A DNA stretch of 5,659 nt from Anaerolineae bacterium (GTDB lineage: Bacteria; Chloroflexota; Anaerolineae; Anaerolineales; Villigracilaceae): the NCBI GenBank assembly GCA_003141915.1, contig PLNY01000429.1:8079-13737 (forward strand), read 5' to 3'. Positions 1 through 5,460 of the stretch are shown here, in pieces (the stretch's first letter is position 1; each line of letters opens with the position of its first letter). Both the position numbers and the translations under genes were made by a program. The notes beneath the pieces are model-generated. The model worked only from the letters and a program-made list of their open reading frames with translations, ran no database searches and was not told the origin of the DNA.

Positions 1-558
1 CTTCACTACTGGCTGATTGAACTGGATGGAAAGCCTGCCGGTATACGCACCTTTCGATATGTTCGTCATCGTCATTGTGGGTTGGCTCATGCGCTGGCGA
101 TTGATCCATCCTATCGGGAAGTCATGATTGAAGGCCAAAAGCTTTCGATGTTTCTGATTCACGCTTGTCTGAATCAAGTGATAAAGGATGCTCAACGATT
201 TGGCGATAAGCCCGCGCTGGGCATGGTGAATGAAGTTCAGTCGCATCGATTATTGGAGCATTACAAGCAGCACGGCCTCTTCGAACTGCCTATTCGTTAT
301 GTCGAGCCGATTTTCCCGCCGGAATGCGAAGGCCGAAGTCGAGCCGACGAAATTTCGCTCATTCATTTTTCGCCGATGTTTCTTGGCTTCCTGCCAAATC
401 CTGAATTGGGATCATACCTGCCCACGGGAGATTTGGTTGCGGAGTTTACCCTGGCTTTCCTATTTGATCATTATGGCCTGCCTGCGGATCATCCACAATT
501 ACAGGCTGTACTTGGCTCAATTCCAGAATTACTGAGGAGAATGGAATGGATTCATTAG
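1..558 (+). CDS. GNAT-like N-acetyltransferase, C-terminal part (5' end outside window)
   Basis: The reading frame is open from base 1 to TAG at 556-558 and gives 185 residues without a start, so the gene begins upstream. The first part reads like the core of a GNAT acetyltransferase: strand 'WLIELDGKPAGIRTFRYV', strand 'GLAHALAIDPSYRE', then 'EGQKLSMFLIHACL' leading into a long helix where GNAT enzymes bind the acetyl-CoA pyrophosphate, then 'GMVNEVQSHRLLEHYKQHGL', which matches the usual motif B with a conserved Asn and a helix before the last strand. The P-loop (normally R/QxxGxG/A) is degenerate. About 80 residues follow the core and I do not recognise them. Substrate is unknown. An internal ATG at 82 exists, but choosing it would remove the first core strands. 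The stop lies inside the next gene (13-bp overlap), so both are probably co-transcribed. The fold call is moderately secure; the function is not. Confidence 0.6.
   Translation, partial: LHYWLIELDGKPAGIRTFRYVRHRHCGLAHALAIDPSYREVMIEGQKLSMFLIHACLNQVIKDAQRFGDKPALGMVNEVQSHRLLEHYKQHGLFELPIRYVEPIFPPECEGRSRADEISLIHFSPMFLGFLPNPELGSYLPTGDLVAEFTLAFLFDHYGLPADHPQLQAVLGSIPELLRRMEWIH
534..540 (+). promoter_or_regulatory. Shine-Dalgarno site for the sensor gene
   Basis: GAGGAGA ends 5 bases before the ATG at 546. It lies inside the end of the acetyltransferase gene and supports the overlapping start. Confidence 0.7.
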
Positions 559-1619
559 TTCAAACCCAAAAGCACTTCATCAGTTTGCGCGTAAAGATTT
601 GGATTGGCTTTATTTTGATCTTTACCCCGGTCTTTATAGCGAGTTACTATTGGTTCTATCAATATACGACCGCGCGCGTCTTCCAGACTATTACGGATAA
701 TTTGCAGAATACGATCAGCGGGGCGATCAAGGGCATGGATGTTGATGGTTTCGTCAGGTTATATCAGCAGGAAAGCATCAATAATCCGCAATGCCCACCA
801 GCTAAAAATGCGCCAACGGCTCAGAACGGTTATTATCCCGAAAACGATCCGCTTTACATGGCGCACGAGAATTGGCTGTATGCGGTGGAGCAAGTTTCGC
901 CTAATACACGTTTGTATACTTATGTCAGGGGTAGTGATCCCGGAGAGATCATTGCTATTGGCAGTACCGGTTATTTTCGTAATCCGCGCGGCGGCTTCAG
1001 GTTTTGTGAGCGTTATACATCCAAAAGCTCCGAAATTTATAACGGACTTTCGACACGTGTGGATGCATGGACTCCATATACTGACAGCTTTGGCAGTTGG
1101 ATCACTACCTACGAACCAATTCCTGATAAGGACGGCCTGAATGTTGGCGCAATTGGCGTAGATATTTCAGCGGATTACGTCAAGCAGGTGCGTAACGATA
1201 TATTGTTCAGCGGCGCTATTGCCTTCGTGATCAGTTACATCTTGATCTTCCTGCTGGTCTACTGGCTGTCCGGTCTGCTGACGCGCCCGATTGTCTCGCT
1301 GGCGGGAATAGCCAAGGACATCGGCGAGGGTAATTATGAACAGGAATGGTCACGAGTGGAAATACGCGACACCTTCCGGGACGAGATAGATACTTTGACC
1401 ACTGTCTTCCACTCGATGGTAGATAAGGTAGCCGAGCGCGAAAAATTCCTGCGCGCCCGCGTGGCTCAGTTGGAGATCATGATTGACAGGTCCAAGCTGG
1501 AGTCGCAAGTTCAGGAAATTGTCGAAAGCGACTTCTTTCAGGACCTGCATTCGAAAGTGCAGGATATGCGGAACCGCTTCAAAGAACAACCTTCAAACAA
1601 GAAAAACGAAAAGAAGTGA
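546..1619 (+). CDS. Two-TM sensor protein: Cache-like extracytoplasmic domain, HAMP, coiled coil, no output domain
   Basis: This 357-residue membrane sensor has a short cytoplasmic N-terminus, TM1 at about residues 17-38, an extracytoplasmic domain at about 41-217, TM2 at about 219-243, a HAMP domain at about 244-297 beginning at 'LTRPIVSLAGIAKDI', and a charged coiled coil to about 345 with a lysine-rich end. The sensor domain has Cache-like features, above all 'WITTYEPIPDKDG' followed by 'VGAIGVDISADYV' just before TM2. It contains Cys83 and Cys154, which could form a disulfide. No kinase, cyclase, GGDEF or methyl-accepting domain follows the HAMP. The last part ('QEIVESDFFQDLHSKVQDMR') resembles tails I recall on cyanobacterial and Chloroflexota HAMP proteins; that is memory, not a search. 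The stop overlaps the cyclase start as GTGA, so the two products are probably made together and the HAMP signal probably passes to the cyclase in trans. The start is fixed by GAGGAGA upstream. The ligand is unknown. Confidence 0.85.
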   Translation: MDSLVQTQKHFISLRVKIWIGFILIFTPVFIASYYWFYQYTTARVFQTITDNLQNTISGAIKGMDVDGFVRLYQQESINNPQCPPAKNAPTAQNGYYPENDPLYMAHENWLYAVEQVSPNTRLYTYVRGSDPGEIIAIGSTGYFRNPRGGFRFCERYTSKSSEIYNGLSTRVDAWTPYTDSFGSWITTYEPIPDKDGLNVGAIGVDISADYVKQVRNDILFSGAIAFVISYILIFLLVYWLSGLLTRPIVSLAGIAKDIGEGNYEQEWSRVEIRDTFRDEIDTLTTVFHSMVDKVAEREKFLRARVAQLEIMIDRSKLESQVQEIVESDFFQDLHSKVQDMRNRFKEQPSNKKNEKK

Positions 1620-3163
1620 AGGAAATTCCCACCGCTTCATCTCCTTTATCATCCATTGAAACTCGCTTGCGGCACCTCCTGCCCGCCGACTTGTATGCGT
1701 CCGTCTGGGTGGATCCTTCACCAACGATGCTCGAGCGCGTCTTCGAACATTTACGGACTCTTCAGCGCATCCTGCACGATTACACTTCCCGGCTGATTTC
1801 CGAGAGCGCGCCGCACCCGGGAGAAGTTCGGTATGAATGGCAGCGCGGCACTTTGATGTTTACAGACCTCGCCGGTTTTACCCGCCTCATGGAAGCCAAC
1901 GCATCACAAGGACAGGCCGGCGCTGCTTCGCTTCTTAAAGTTCTCAATGCTTATTTTGCCGAAATGATAGAGATCATCAGCAAATCGGGCGGCGATTTGC
2001 TGGAATTTACCGGTGATGCGCTGTTTGCATTCTTCCCCGAAACCGAACGCCACGATGATACCTTCAAGGCAGTTCGCGCCGGACTTCGAATGCAACGCGC
2101 CATGATGCACTTCTCCCAGATCGAACCACCTGCCGGTACGCTTCAACTCCAGATGCGCATCGGCATCCACGCCGGGCGCTTTCTCACCGCTGATATCGGA
2201 ACGCCGCGCCGCATGGAGCATGTTTTGCTTGGCATGGCCGTCCAGCAAGCCAAACTGACCGAATCGAACGGCATGAACGGGCGCGTCAATCTTTCCTTGA
2301 AAGCCTTTGAGCGCGTGAAGGACGGCTTCCATTTCGACGAGGGTAAAAATGATTACAAGCTGGTCGTTGATGATCTGACCGTTGAGCAGTTGGGCGAATA
2401 TGAGATCACGCCGCGTCGCCGTCAGGCCAGCAACATTCTCTTTGAGCGCGGCGTCGCGGGATTGCTCAGCGGGATCGAAGAAATGTTGAAGTCCATTGAG
2501 CCGCTCGCCAGTTTCATCCCGGCTCCGGTTTTGAATCTTCTCGTTGAAAGCGCGGCCGATAGGCACATTCCGCCAGATTTTCCCGAGCCGACTGTGATGT
2601 TCATCAACTTTATCGGCCTGCCTGAACTGGTGGATCGTGTTTTGCCGGGCGAGGAACTAAAAGTGGTAAATAGTTTTTCTCGGGCTTTCGCATTGATTAA
2701 CGCGGCAGTCGAAACGCGAGGCGGGGTTTTGAAGAAGGTCACGTACCATTTGTCCGGCTCGGATATCGTGATTTATTTCGGCGCGCCGACTGCACACACG
2801 AATGATCCGGTGCGCGCGGCGGAGGCGGCACTTGCGATTCGGGAGATCGTCCGCAACATCAAGCCGCCGACGGTGGGCGGCATTCAACCCGAGATCACCT
2901 GTCAAATCGGCATCAATCAGGGCGCGGCGTTTGTGGCCGAAGTTGGCGAACCGCGCGGGCGCCGCGAGTTTAATGTTCTGGGCGATACGGTCAATATCAC
3001 AGCCCGCTTAATGAACAAAGCCAACAAGGATCAAATCATCATCAGCGGGAAAATTCAAGCCGCGCTTTGCTCTTCATTTGCGACAGAATCGTTGGGAACG
3101 GTGGCCTTGAAAGGCAAAAGCGCGGAAATGCCGATCTTCGAATTGATCGGATCAAAAGGATAA
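1616..3163 (+). CDS. Tandem class III nucleotide cyclase (C1-C2), soluble adenylyl cyclase type
   Basis: This 515-residue protein has no TM segment and carries two class III cyclase domains, C1 at about 75-240 and C2 at about 322-512, joined by a linker of roughly 80 residues. It probably makes cAMP from ATP. C1 keeps both metal-binding Asp, D84 ('FTDLAGFT') and D134 ('EFTGDALFAFF'), but where the catalytic Asn and Arg should be it reads 'GMAVQQAKL'. C2 is the reverse: the first metal Asp is N331 ('MFINFIGL') and the second is not cleanly kept ('SGSDIVIYF'), but K374, N460 and R464 ('GDTVNITAR') are present, with N453 at the second purine-selecting position. Together they would form one active site, the arrangement known from mammalian ADCY10. 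The 'LLGMAVQQAKL' stretch and the Asn in C2 also match ADCY10 as I remember it. The start is GTG in a GTGA overlap with the sensor stop, with only a weak ribosome site, suggesting translational coupling. The N-terminal 70 residues are helical and could receive the HAMP signal. ATP specificity is inferred from K374; GTP cannot be excluded. Confidence 0.88.
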   Translation: MKEIPTASSPLSSIETRLRHLLPADLYASVWVDPSPTMLERVFEHLRTLQRILHDYTSRLISESAPHPGEVRYEWQRGTLMFTDLAGFTRLMEANASQGQAGAASLLKVLNAYFAEMIEIISKSGGDLLEFTGDALFAFFPETERHDDTFKAVRAGLRMQRAMMHFSQIEPPAGTLQLQMRIGIHAGRFLTADIGTPRRMEHVLLGMAVQQAKLTESNGMNGRVNLSLKAFERVKDGFHFDEGKNDYKLVVDDLTVEQLGEYEITPRRRQASNILFERGVAGLLSGIEEMLKSIEPLASFIPAPVLNLLVESAADRHIPPDFPEPTVMFINFIGLPELVDRVLPGEELKVVNSFSRAFALINAAVETRGGVLKKVTYHLSGSDIVIYFGAPTAHTNDPVRAAEAALAIREIVRNIKPPTVGGIQPEITCQIGINQGAAFVAEVGEPRGRREFNVLGDTVNITARLMNKANKDQIIISGKIQAALCSSFATESLGTVALKGKSAEMPIFELIGSKG

Positions 3164-3204
3164 GTTGTAAATGTACGGAAGCATTTGTAGAAAAGCAACG
3201 CGAT

Positions 3205-3232
3205 TTGATTTTGAAAGTAGTTAAGCTATAAT
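3205..3232 (+). promoter_or_regulatory. Sigma70-type promoter of the ATPase gene
   Basis: TTGATT (3205-3210) and a perfect TATAAT (3227-3232) are 16 bp apart in the only gap between the cyclase and the ATPase. TTGAAA at 3211 is too close to serve as the -35. The predicted leader is about 40 bases. The ATPase and winged-helix genes can therefore be transcribed independently of the sensor and cyclase. I see no terminator before it, so read-through is also possible. Confidence 0.7.
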
Positions 3233-3240
3233 CTGCTTAA
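3221..3240 (+). promoter_or_regulatory. Inverted repeat around the -10 box, possible operator
   Basis: TTAAGC (3221-3226) and its exact reverse complement GCTTAA (3235-3240) flank the TATAAT box with 8 bp between them. A dimeric repressor bound here would block the promoter. The winged-helix protein encoded downstream is one candidate, by proximity only. A 6-bp arm can arise by chance. Confidence 0.4.
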
Positions 3241-3256
3241 GTTGTCGATCCACAAC
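3241..3256 (+). other. Small hairpin in the ATPase mRNA leader
   Basis: GTTGT (3241-3245) and ACAAC (3252-3256) can form a 5-bp stem with a 6-base loop directly after the promoter inverted repeat. It is weak and may mean nothing. Confidence 0.25.
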
Positions 3257-3267
3257 CATCATTTTTC

Positions 3268-3276
3268 AAGGAGAGG
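3268..3276 (+). promoter_or_regulatory. Strong Shine-Dalgarno site for the ATPase gene
   Basis: AAGGAGAGG lies just upstream of the ATG at 3280 and fixes that start. Confidence 0.8.
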
Positions 3277-3279
3277 AAA

Positions 3280-4035
3280 ATGTCAAAGATAGTTTCTGTT
3301 CATTCGTTCCGCGGCGGAACCGGGAAGTCCAATGTGACAGCAAACCTTGCCACCTTGCTGGCCATGGATGGAGCGCGCGTTGGCGTTGTGGATACAGACA
3401 TTCAATCACCAGGAATCCATATTCTGTTTAATCTCGATGAAGCCGATATGGTGCATTCGCTAAATGATTATCTGTGGGGCAAATGCGGGATCAAGGAAGC
3501 GGCGCACGATGTGACCGGCCACCTTGGAACTCAAGTCAAAGGCCAGGTATTTTTGGTTCCATCCAGCATCAAAGCCGGTGAGATTGCACGCATCTTGCGG
3601 GAAGGCTATGATGTCGGTTTACTCAATGACGGTTTCCGCGATGTGGTCGCTGAAATGGGACTCGACTATTTGTTGATCGATACGCATCCAGGATTGAATG
3701 AAGAGACGCTGCTTTCCATTGCCATCTCGGATGTGTTGGTGGTAATTATGCGCCCCGATCAGCAGGATTATCAAGGCACTGCGGTAACGGTCGATGTGGC
3801 GCGCAAGCTTGAAGTACCCAAGATGTTGATGGTCGTCAACAAGACACCACAGGCTTTTGATTTCGAGGATGTGCGTGCTCGGGTGGAACAGACCTACAAA
3901 GTCGATGTCGTGGCGGTTCTTCCTCATTCGGATGAAATGATGACGTTGGCCTCGTCAGGTATCTTCTCGCTAAAATATCCCGATCATCCGATCGCAGAAG
4001 GGCTCAAGGCGGTTGTATCTAAAATCACCGGCTGA
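3280..4035 (+). CDS. ParA/MinD-like deviant Walker A ATPase
   Basis: This 251-residue protein belongs to the ParA/MinD branch of P-loop ATPases, which form ATP-dependent dimers and position cargo or partners on membrane or nucleoid. The P-loop is 'RGGTGKSN' at residues 11-18. The second Lys (K16) is intact, but the signature Lys at the start of the deviant Walker A motif (KGGxGK) is Arg11. The A' motif is 'VGVVDTDIQSPG' with D38 and D40; Walker B is 'DYLLIDTHPGL' with D134. 'VIMRPDQQDYQGT' and 'MVVNKTP' match the usual later strands, the latter near the adenine-binding position. The length suits a stand-alone ATPase with no N-terminal DNA-binding domain. The C-terminus ('GLKAVVSKITG') could be a short amphipathic helix but is not a convincing MinD membrane anchor. 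The gene has its own promoter and a strong ribosome site. The winged-helix gene 29 bp downstream could be its partner, as ParA proteins usually have one. No minE, minC or canonical parB is in the window, so the minD and parA symbols are not used. Confidence 0.88.
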   Translation: MSKIVSVHSFRGGTGKSNVTANLATLLAMDGARVGVVDTDIQSPGIHILFNLDEADMVHSLNDYLWGKCGIKEAAHDVTGHLGTQVKGQVFLVPSSIKAGEIARILREGYDVGLLNDGFRDVVAEMGLDYLLIDTHPGLNEETLLSIAISDVLVVIMRPDQQDYQGTAVTVDVARKLEVPKMLMVVNKTPQAFDFEDVRARVEQTYKVDVVAVLPHSDEMMTLASSGIFSLKYPDHPIAEGLKAVVSKITG

Positions 4036-4051
4036 ATTCGCAGAGCCGAAC

Positions 4052-4055
4052 AAGG
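4052..4055 (+). promoter_or_regulatory. Ribosome site supporting the TTG start at 4065
   Basis: AAGG sits 9 bases before TTG and is the only purine-rich motif at a sensible distance. The nearby GTG at 4058 is in another frame. Confidence 0.45.
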
Positions 4056-4064
4056 CAGTGGCCG

Positions 4065-4400
4065 TTGAACAAGGAACAGTTCGAGCGCGCTCTACAGGAA
4101 CTCAAGGCTGGCAAGGAAGATATCCGGCCTTCCGATTTGACTACCTTCTCCGAGCCATTGCGTTCGGCGCTGACTATGGCAGTTCGAATTGGCCGAATCT
4201 CGCTGACCGATCTTGCCAAGCAGCTTGAGCTCGAACAGCAGCAGGCCCAACAGATCGCGGAAATCTTGATCGCCCGTCATCTTCTCCATATTTCCAGCTT
4301 TTCCAACGAGAACGAAATATTTTACGAAACGCGTCTGTCCGCAATGACGCGGCCTTTGGGGAGGCCCAAACCTGATATCTGGGAAAGAATAGACCATTGA
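4065..4400 (+). CDS. Small winged-helix protein with TTG start
   Basis: This 111-residue protein begins at TTG (4065), 9 bases after AAGG (4052-4055) and 29 bp after the ATPase stop, so it is almost certainly in the same operon. I see no ATG in this frame that would keep the N-terminal helix. Residues about 31-42 form a first helix, 46-54 ('SLTDLAKQL') and 57-71 a helix-turn-helix with a Gln-rich turn, and 74-90 a beta wing ('HISSFSNENEIFYETRLSA'). The order helix, HTH, wing fits a winged-helix DNA-binding or protein-binding domain. The N-terminal 25 residues are charged and helical; the C-terminus is basic and Pro-rich. I do not recognise the family. It may regulate the upstream promoter or act as adaptor for the ATPase; both are guesses from position. 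The TTG start is less certain than the frame. Confidence 0.7.
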   Translation: MNKEQFERALQELKAGKEDIRPSDLTTFSEPLRSALTMAVRIGRISLTDLAKQLELEQQQAQQIAEILIARHLLHISSFSNENEIFYETRLSAMTRPLGRPKPDIWERIDH

Positions 4401-4473
4401 TTAAACCGCACCGGTCAATTTTTAGAGATCTGAAACTCAAGGGGTTGTTAGCATACCCACAAGCCGCAACCAT

Positions 4474-4495
4474 TGACCATAGATGACTGACCATA
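4474..4495 (+). repeat. Short direct repeat TGACCATA
   Basis: TGACCATA occurs at 4474-4481 and 4488-4495, a 14-bp period, with a further partial 'GACTGACCA' pattern. Such short TGACCA-rich runs look like slipped, low-complexity intergenic DNA. Confidence 0.5.
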
Positions 4496-4539
4496 CTTTA
4501 TTCATCAACTACCGTTTACCATCGAATTTAGTAGCGAGC

Positions 4540-4554
4540 AGACTCTCGAAGTCT
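4540..4554. repeat. Small inverted repeat
   Basis: AGACT (4540-4544) and AGTCT (4550-4554) are separated by CTCGA. A 5-bp stem with a 5-base loop; weak alone, but it lies in the same spacer as a better hairpin 35 bp on. Confidence 0.35.
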
Positions 4555-4588
4555 TGGACGAAATGGCGGTGGATTGAGGCATGGCCAG

Positions 4589-4608
4589 AAACTTCTTCAG
4601 AGAAGTTT
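4589..4608. repeat. Perfect 8-bp inverted repeat, tetraloop hairpin
   Basis: AAACTTCT (4589-4596), loop TCAG, AGAAGTTT (4601-4608). The pairing is perfect, but neither strand has a T run after it, so it is not a typical intrinsic terminator. It may be a remnant of a dispersed element or a structured RNA stem. Confidence 0.55.
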
Positions 4609-4773
4609 AATAGAGAGAATCAATAAGACTGACATAGCAATCGCATTGAGGGCAACGTGACGAGGCCAGATCAATTGCCGCGTTGTATCGGAACCAAGTT
4701 AACCGTGTTCAAGCCATTTCGTGAAATACTGAGTATCGGTCATTCCAGCGAACAGCATATCCAACAAGAACCA

Positions 4774-4787
4774 ATTCGTTAACGAAT
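4774..4787. promoter_or_regulatory. Perfect 14-bp palindrome, candidate operator
   Basis: ATTCGTTAACGAAT is self-complementary over all 14 bases. Just outside it, CAAGA (4765-4769) and TCTTG (4787-4791) are also inverted but off-centre. It lies about 100 bp before the DUF1059 start and beside a possible -35, where a dimeric regulator would bind. Confidence 0.5.
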
Positions 4788-4788
4788 C

Positions 4789-4818
4789 TTGAACCAACTC
4801 TTAAATAATCCATAACAT
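4789..4818 (+). promoter_or_regulatory. Possible promoter of the DUF1059 gene
   Basis: TTGAAC (4789-4794) and TAACAT (4813-4818) are 18 bp apart, each matching four of six consensus bases. TAATAT at 4838-4843 is a better -10 but has no -35 at the right distance. The choice is uncertain. Confidence 0.3.
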
Positions 4819-4870
4819 ATTTCAAGCCTAATGATGCTAATATCTTTGCGTATGAGTCTGCCTATTTTCC

Positions 4871-4880
4871 AAAAAAGGAG
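4871..4880 (+). promoter_or_regulatory. Strong Shine-Dalgarno site deciding the DUF1059 start
   Basis: AAAAAAGGAG ends 7 bases before the ATG at 4888. This selects 4888 over the in-frame upstream ATG codons at 4831, 4834 and 4852. Confidence 0.85.
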
Positions 4881-4887
4881 TATCTCT

Positions 4888-5394
4888 ATGTTGACGTTTG
4901 AATGCAAGGATATGGGAATAGATTGTGATTATATTGTCACCGCTGAGACCAAAATCGAAGTTCTTGCCATGGCCAAAACACATGCGCTAGAAATCCATAG
5001 CGAATTGCTCAACGACCTCACTGTGGAACAAACCGAGGAGAAACTCGAATCGCTCATTCACGAAAACGCTGAAGAATCGACACTAGACAATAACGAAGCT
5101 ATGGAAAGTGATGAAGAGGCCGAAGAAGAGGAAAAAGGCGATGAAAATAATGTAGAAATTATTGAAGAAGGCGATAAAGACAACCCTGAAGATGAAATAG
5201 AAGGCGATGAAGACAGCGAAGAACCGGAAATAGAAATTGATGTAGATAACGAAGAGGATGAAATAGAAAGCAGCAAAAAGAACGAAGAACGTGAAGAAGG
5301 CGAGACGACAAAGAAAGTGAAAAAGAAGGCGAAAAAAACTGCGAAAAAGGGCAAGAAGAAGGCGGTGAAGACAACAAAAAAGGGGAAAAAGTAA
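4888..5394 (+). CDS. DUF1059-like small protein with acidic tract and H1-like lysine tail
   Basis: This 168-residue protein starts at ATG 4888 after a strong ribosome site. Residues 1-58 match the DUF1059 family (short, putatively metal-binding proteins of about 55-60 residues): 'FECKDMGIDCDYIV' with C6 and C13, then a helix with H32 and H37, then 'DLTVEQTEEKLESLI'. The family normally ends there. Here residues about 59-138 are a highly acidic, low-complexity tract with repeated units such as 'EDEIE' (101-105, 123-127) and 'EEGD/EGD', and residues about 142-168 are almost all Lys, Ala, Thr and Gly ('KKAKKTAKKGKKK'), like the tails of histone H1-type and some bacterial nucleoid proteins. The basic tail could bind nucleic acid and the acidic tract could shield it or bind cations; both are inference. 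The tails are probably disordered. Codon use is strongly A/G in this part. The gene follows a long spacer and precedes a PHP-domain gene by 110 bp. Domain call good; cellular role unknown. Confidence 0.82.
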   Translation: MLTFECKDMGIDCDYIVTAETKIEVLAMAKTHALEIHSELLNDLTVEQTEEKLESLIHENAEESTLDNNEAMESDEEAEEEEKGDENNVEIIEEGDKDNPEDEIEGDEDSEEPEIEIDVDNEEDEIESSKKNEEREEGETTKKVKKKAKKTAKKGKKKAVKTTKKGKK

Positions 5395-5409
5395 GCGATG
5401 AGAATCCGC

Positions 5410-5428
5410 GAAAGTTTTCTGAACTTTC
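5410..5428 (+). terminator. AT-rich hairpin after the DUF1059 gene, weak terminator candidate
   Basis: GAAAGTT (5410-5416), loop TTCTG, AACTTTC (5422-5428): a perfect 7-bp stem starting 15 bases after the stop codon. No T run follows, so it may be an mRNA 3' stabilising stem or a pause site instead. Confidence 0.35.
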
Positions 5429-5460
5429 CAATGGAATGACCAATGTTCGAGCAGAAAATG

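Larger units (their letters stand above)
4401..4887 (+). other. Non-coding spacer with repeats and possible regulatory sites
   Basis: I see no credible gene on either strand in this 487-bp stretch: every frame is broken by frequent stops, and the longer minus-strand frame entering it from the left is a shadow of the winged-helix gene. No tRNA-like cloverleaf and no GC-rich hairpin followed by a T run is visible. It holds short repeats (4474-4495), two hairpin-like dyads (4540-4554, 4589-4608), three GAACCAA boxes (4691, 4768, 4791), a 14-bp palindrome (4774-4787) and the leader of the DUF1059 gene. It is AT-richer than the genes before it. It may be a decayed gene, a dispersed intergenic element, or a long regulatory region. 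Confidence 0.6.

Noticed and set aside
1904..2566. 220-codon open frame on the minus strand
   Set aside because: It lies wholly antisense to the cyclase, whose domains are clearly recognisable. Its translation has no recognisable motif, and the frame stays open because of codon bias.
3169..3186. AAATG/CATTT stem after the cyclase stop as a terminator
   Set aside because: The stem is 5 AT-rich pairs with an 8-base loop and no T run follows.
3280..4400. Plasmid or chromosome partition locus (parA-parB)
   Set aside because: The second gene is a small winged-helix protein without ParB motifs, and no clustered parS-like repeats are nearby.
4413..4478. GGTCAAT/ATTGACC inverted repeat as element ends
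   Set aside because: The 7-bp arms enclose only 52 bp with no coding content or target duplication, so this is probably chance.
4581..4610. Nine-codon leader peptide frame (MARNFFREV) spanning the hairpin at 4589-4608
   Set aside because: Too short to judge, far from the next gene, and with no regulatory codon run or terminator behind it.
4831..4887. Upstream in-frame ATG codons for the DUF1059 gene
   Set aside because: They lack a ribosome site and add 19 residues before the normal family start. AAAAAAGGAG points to 4888.
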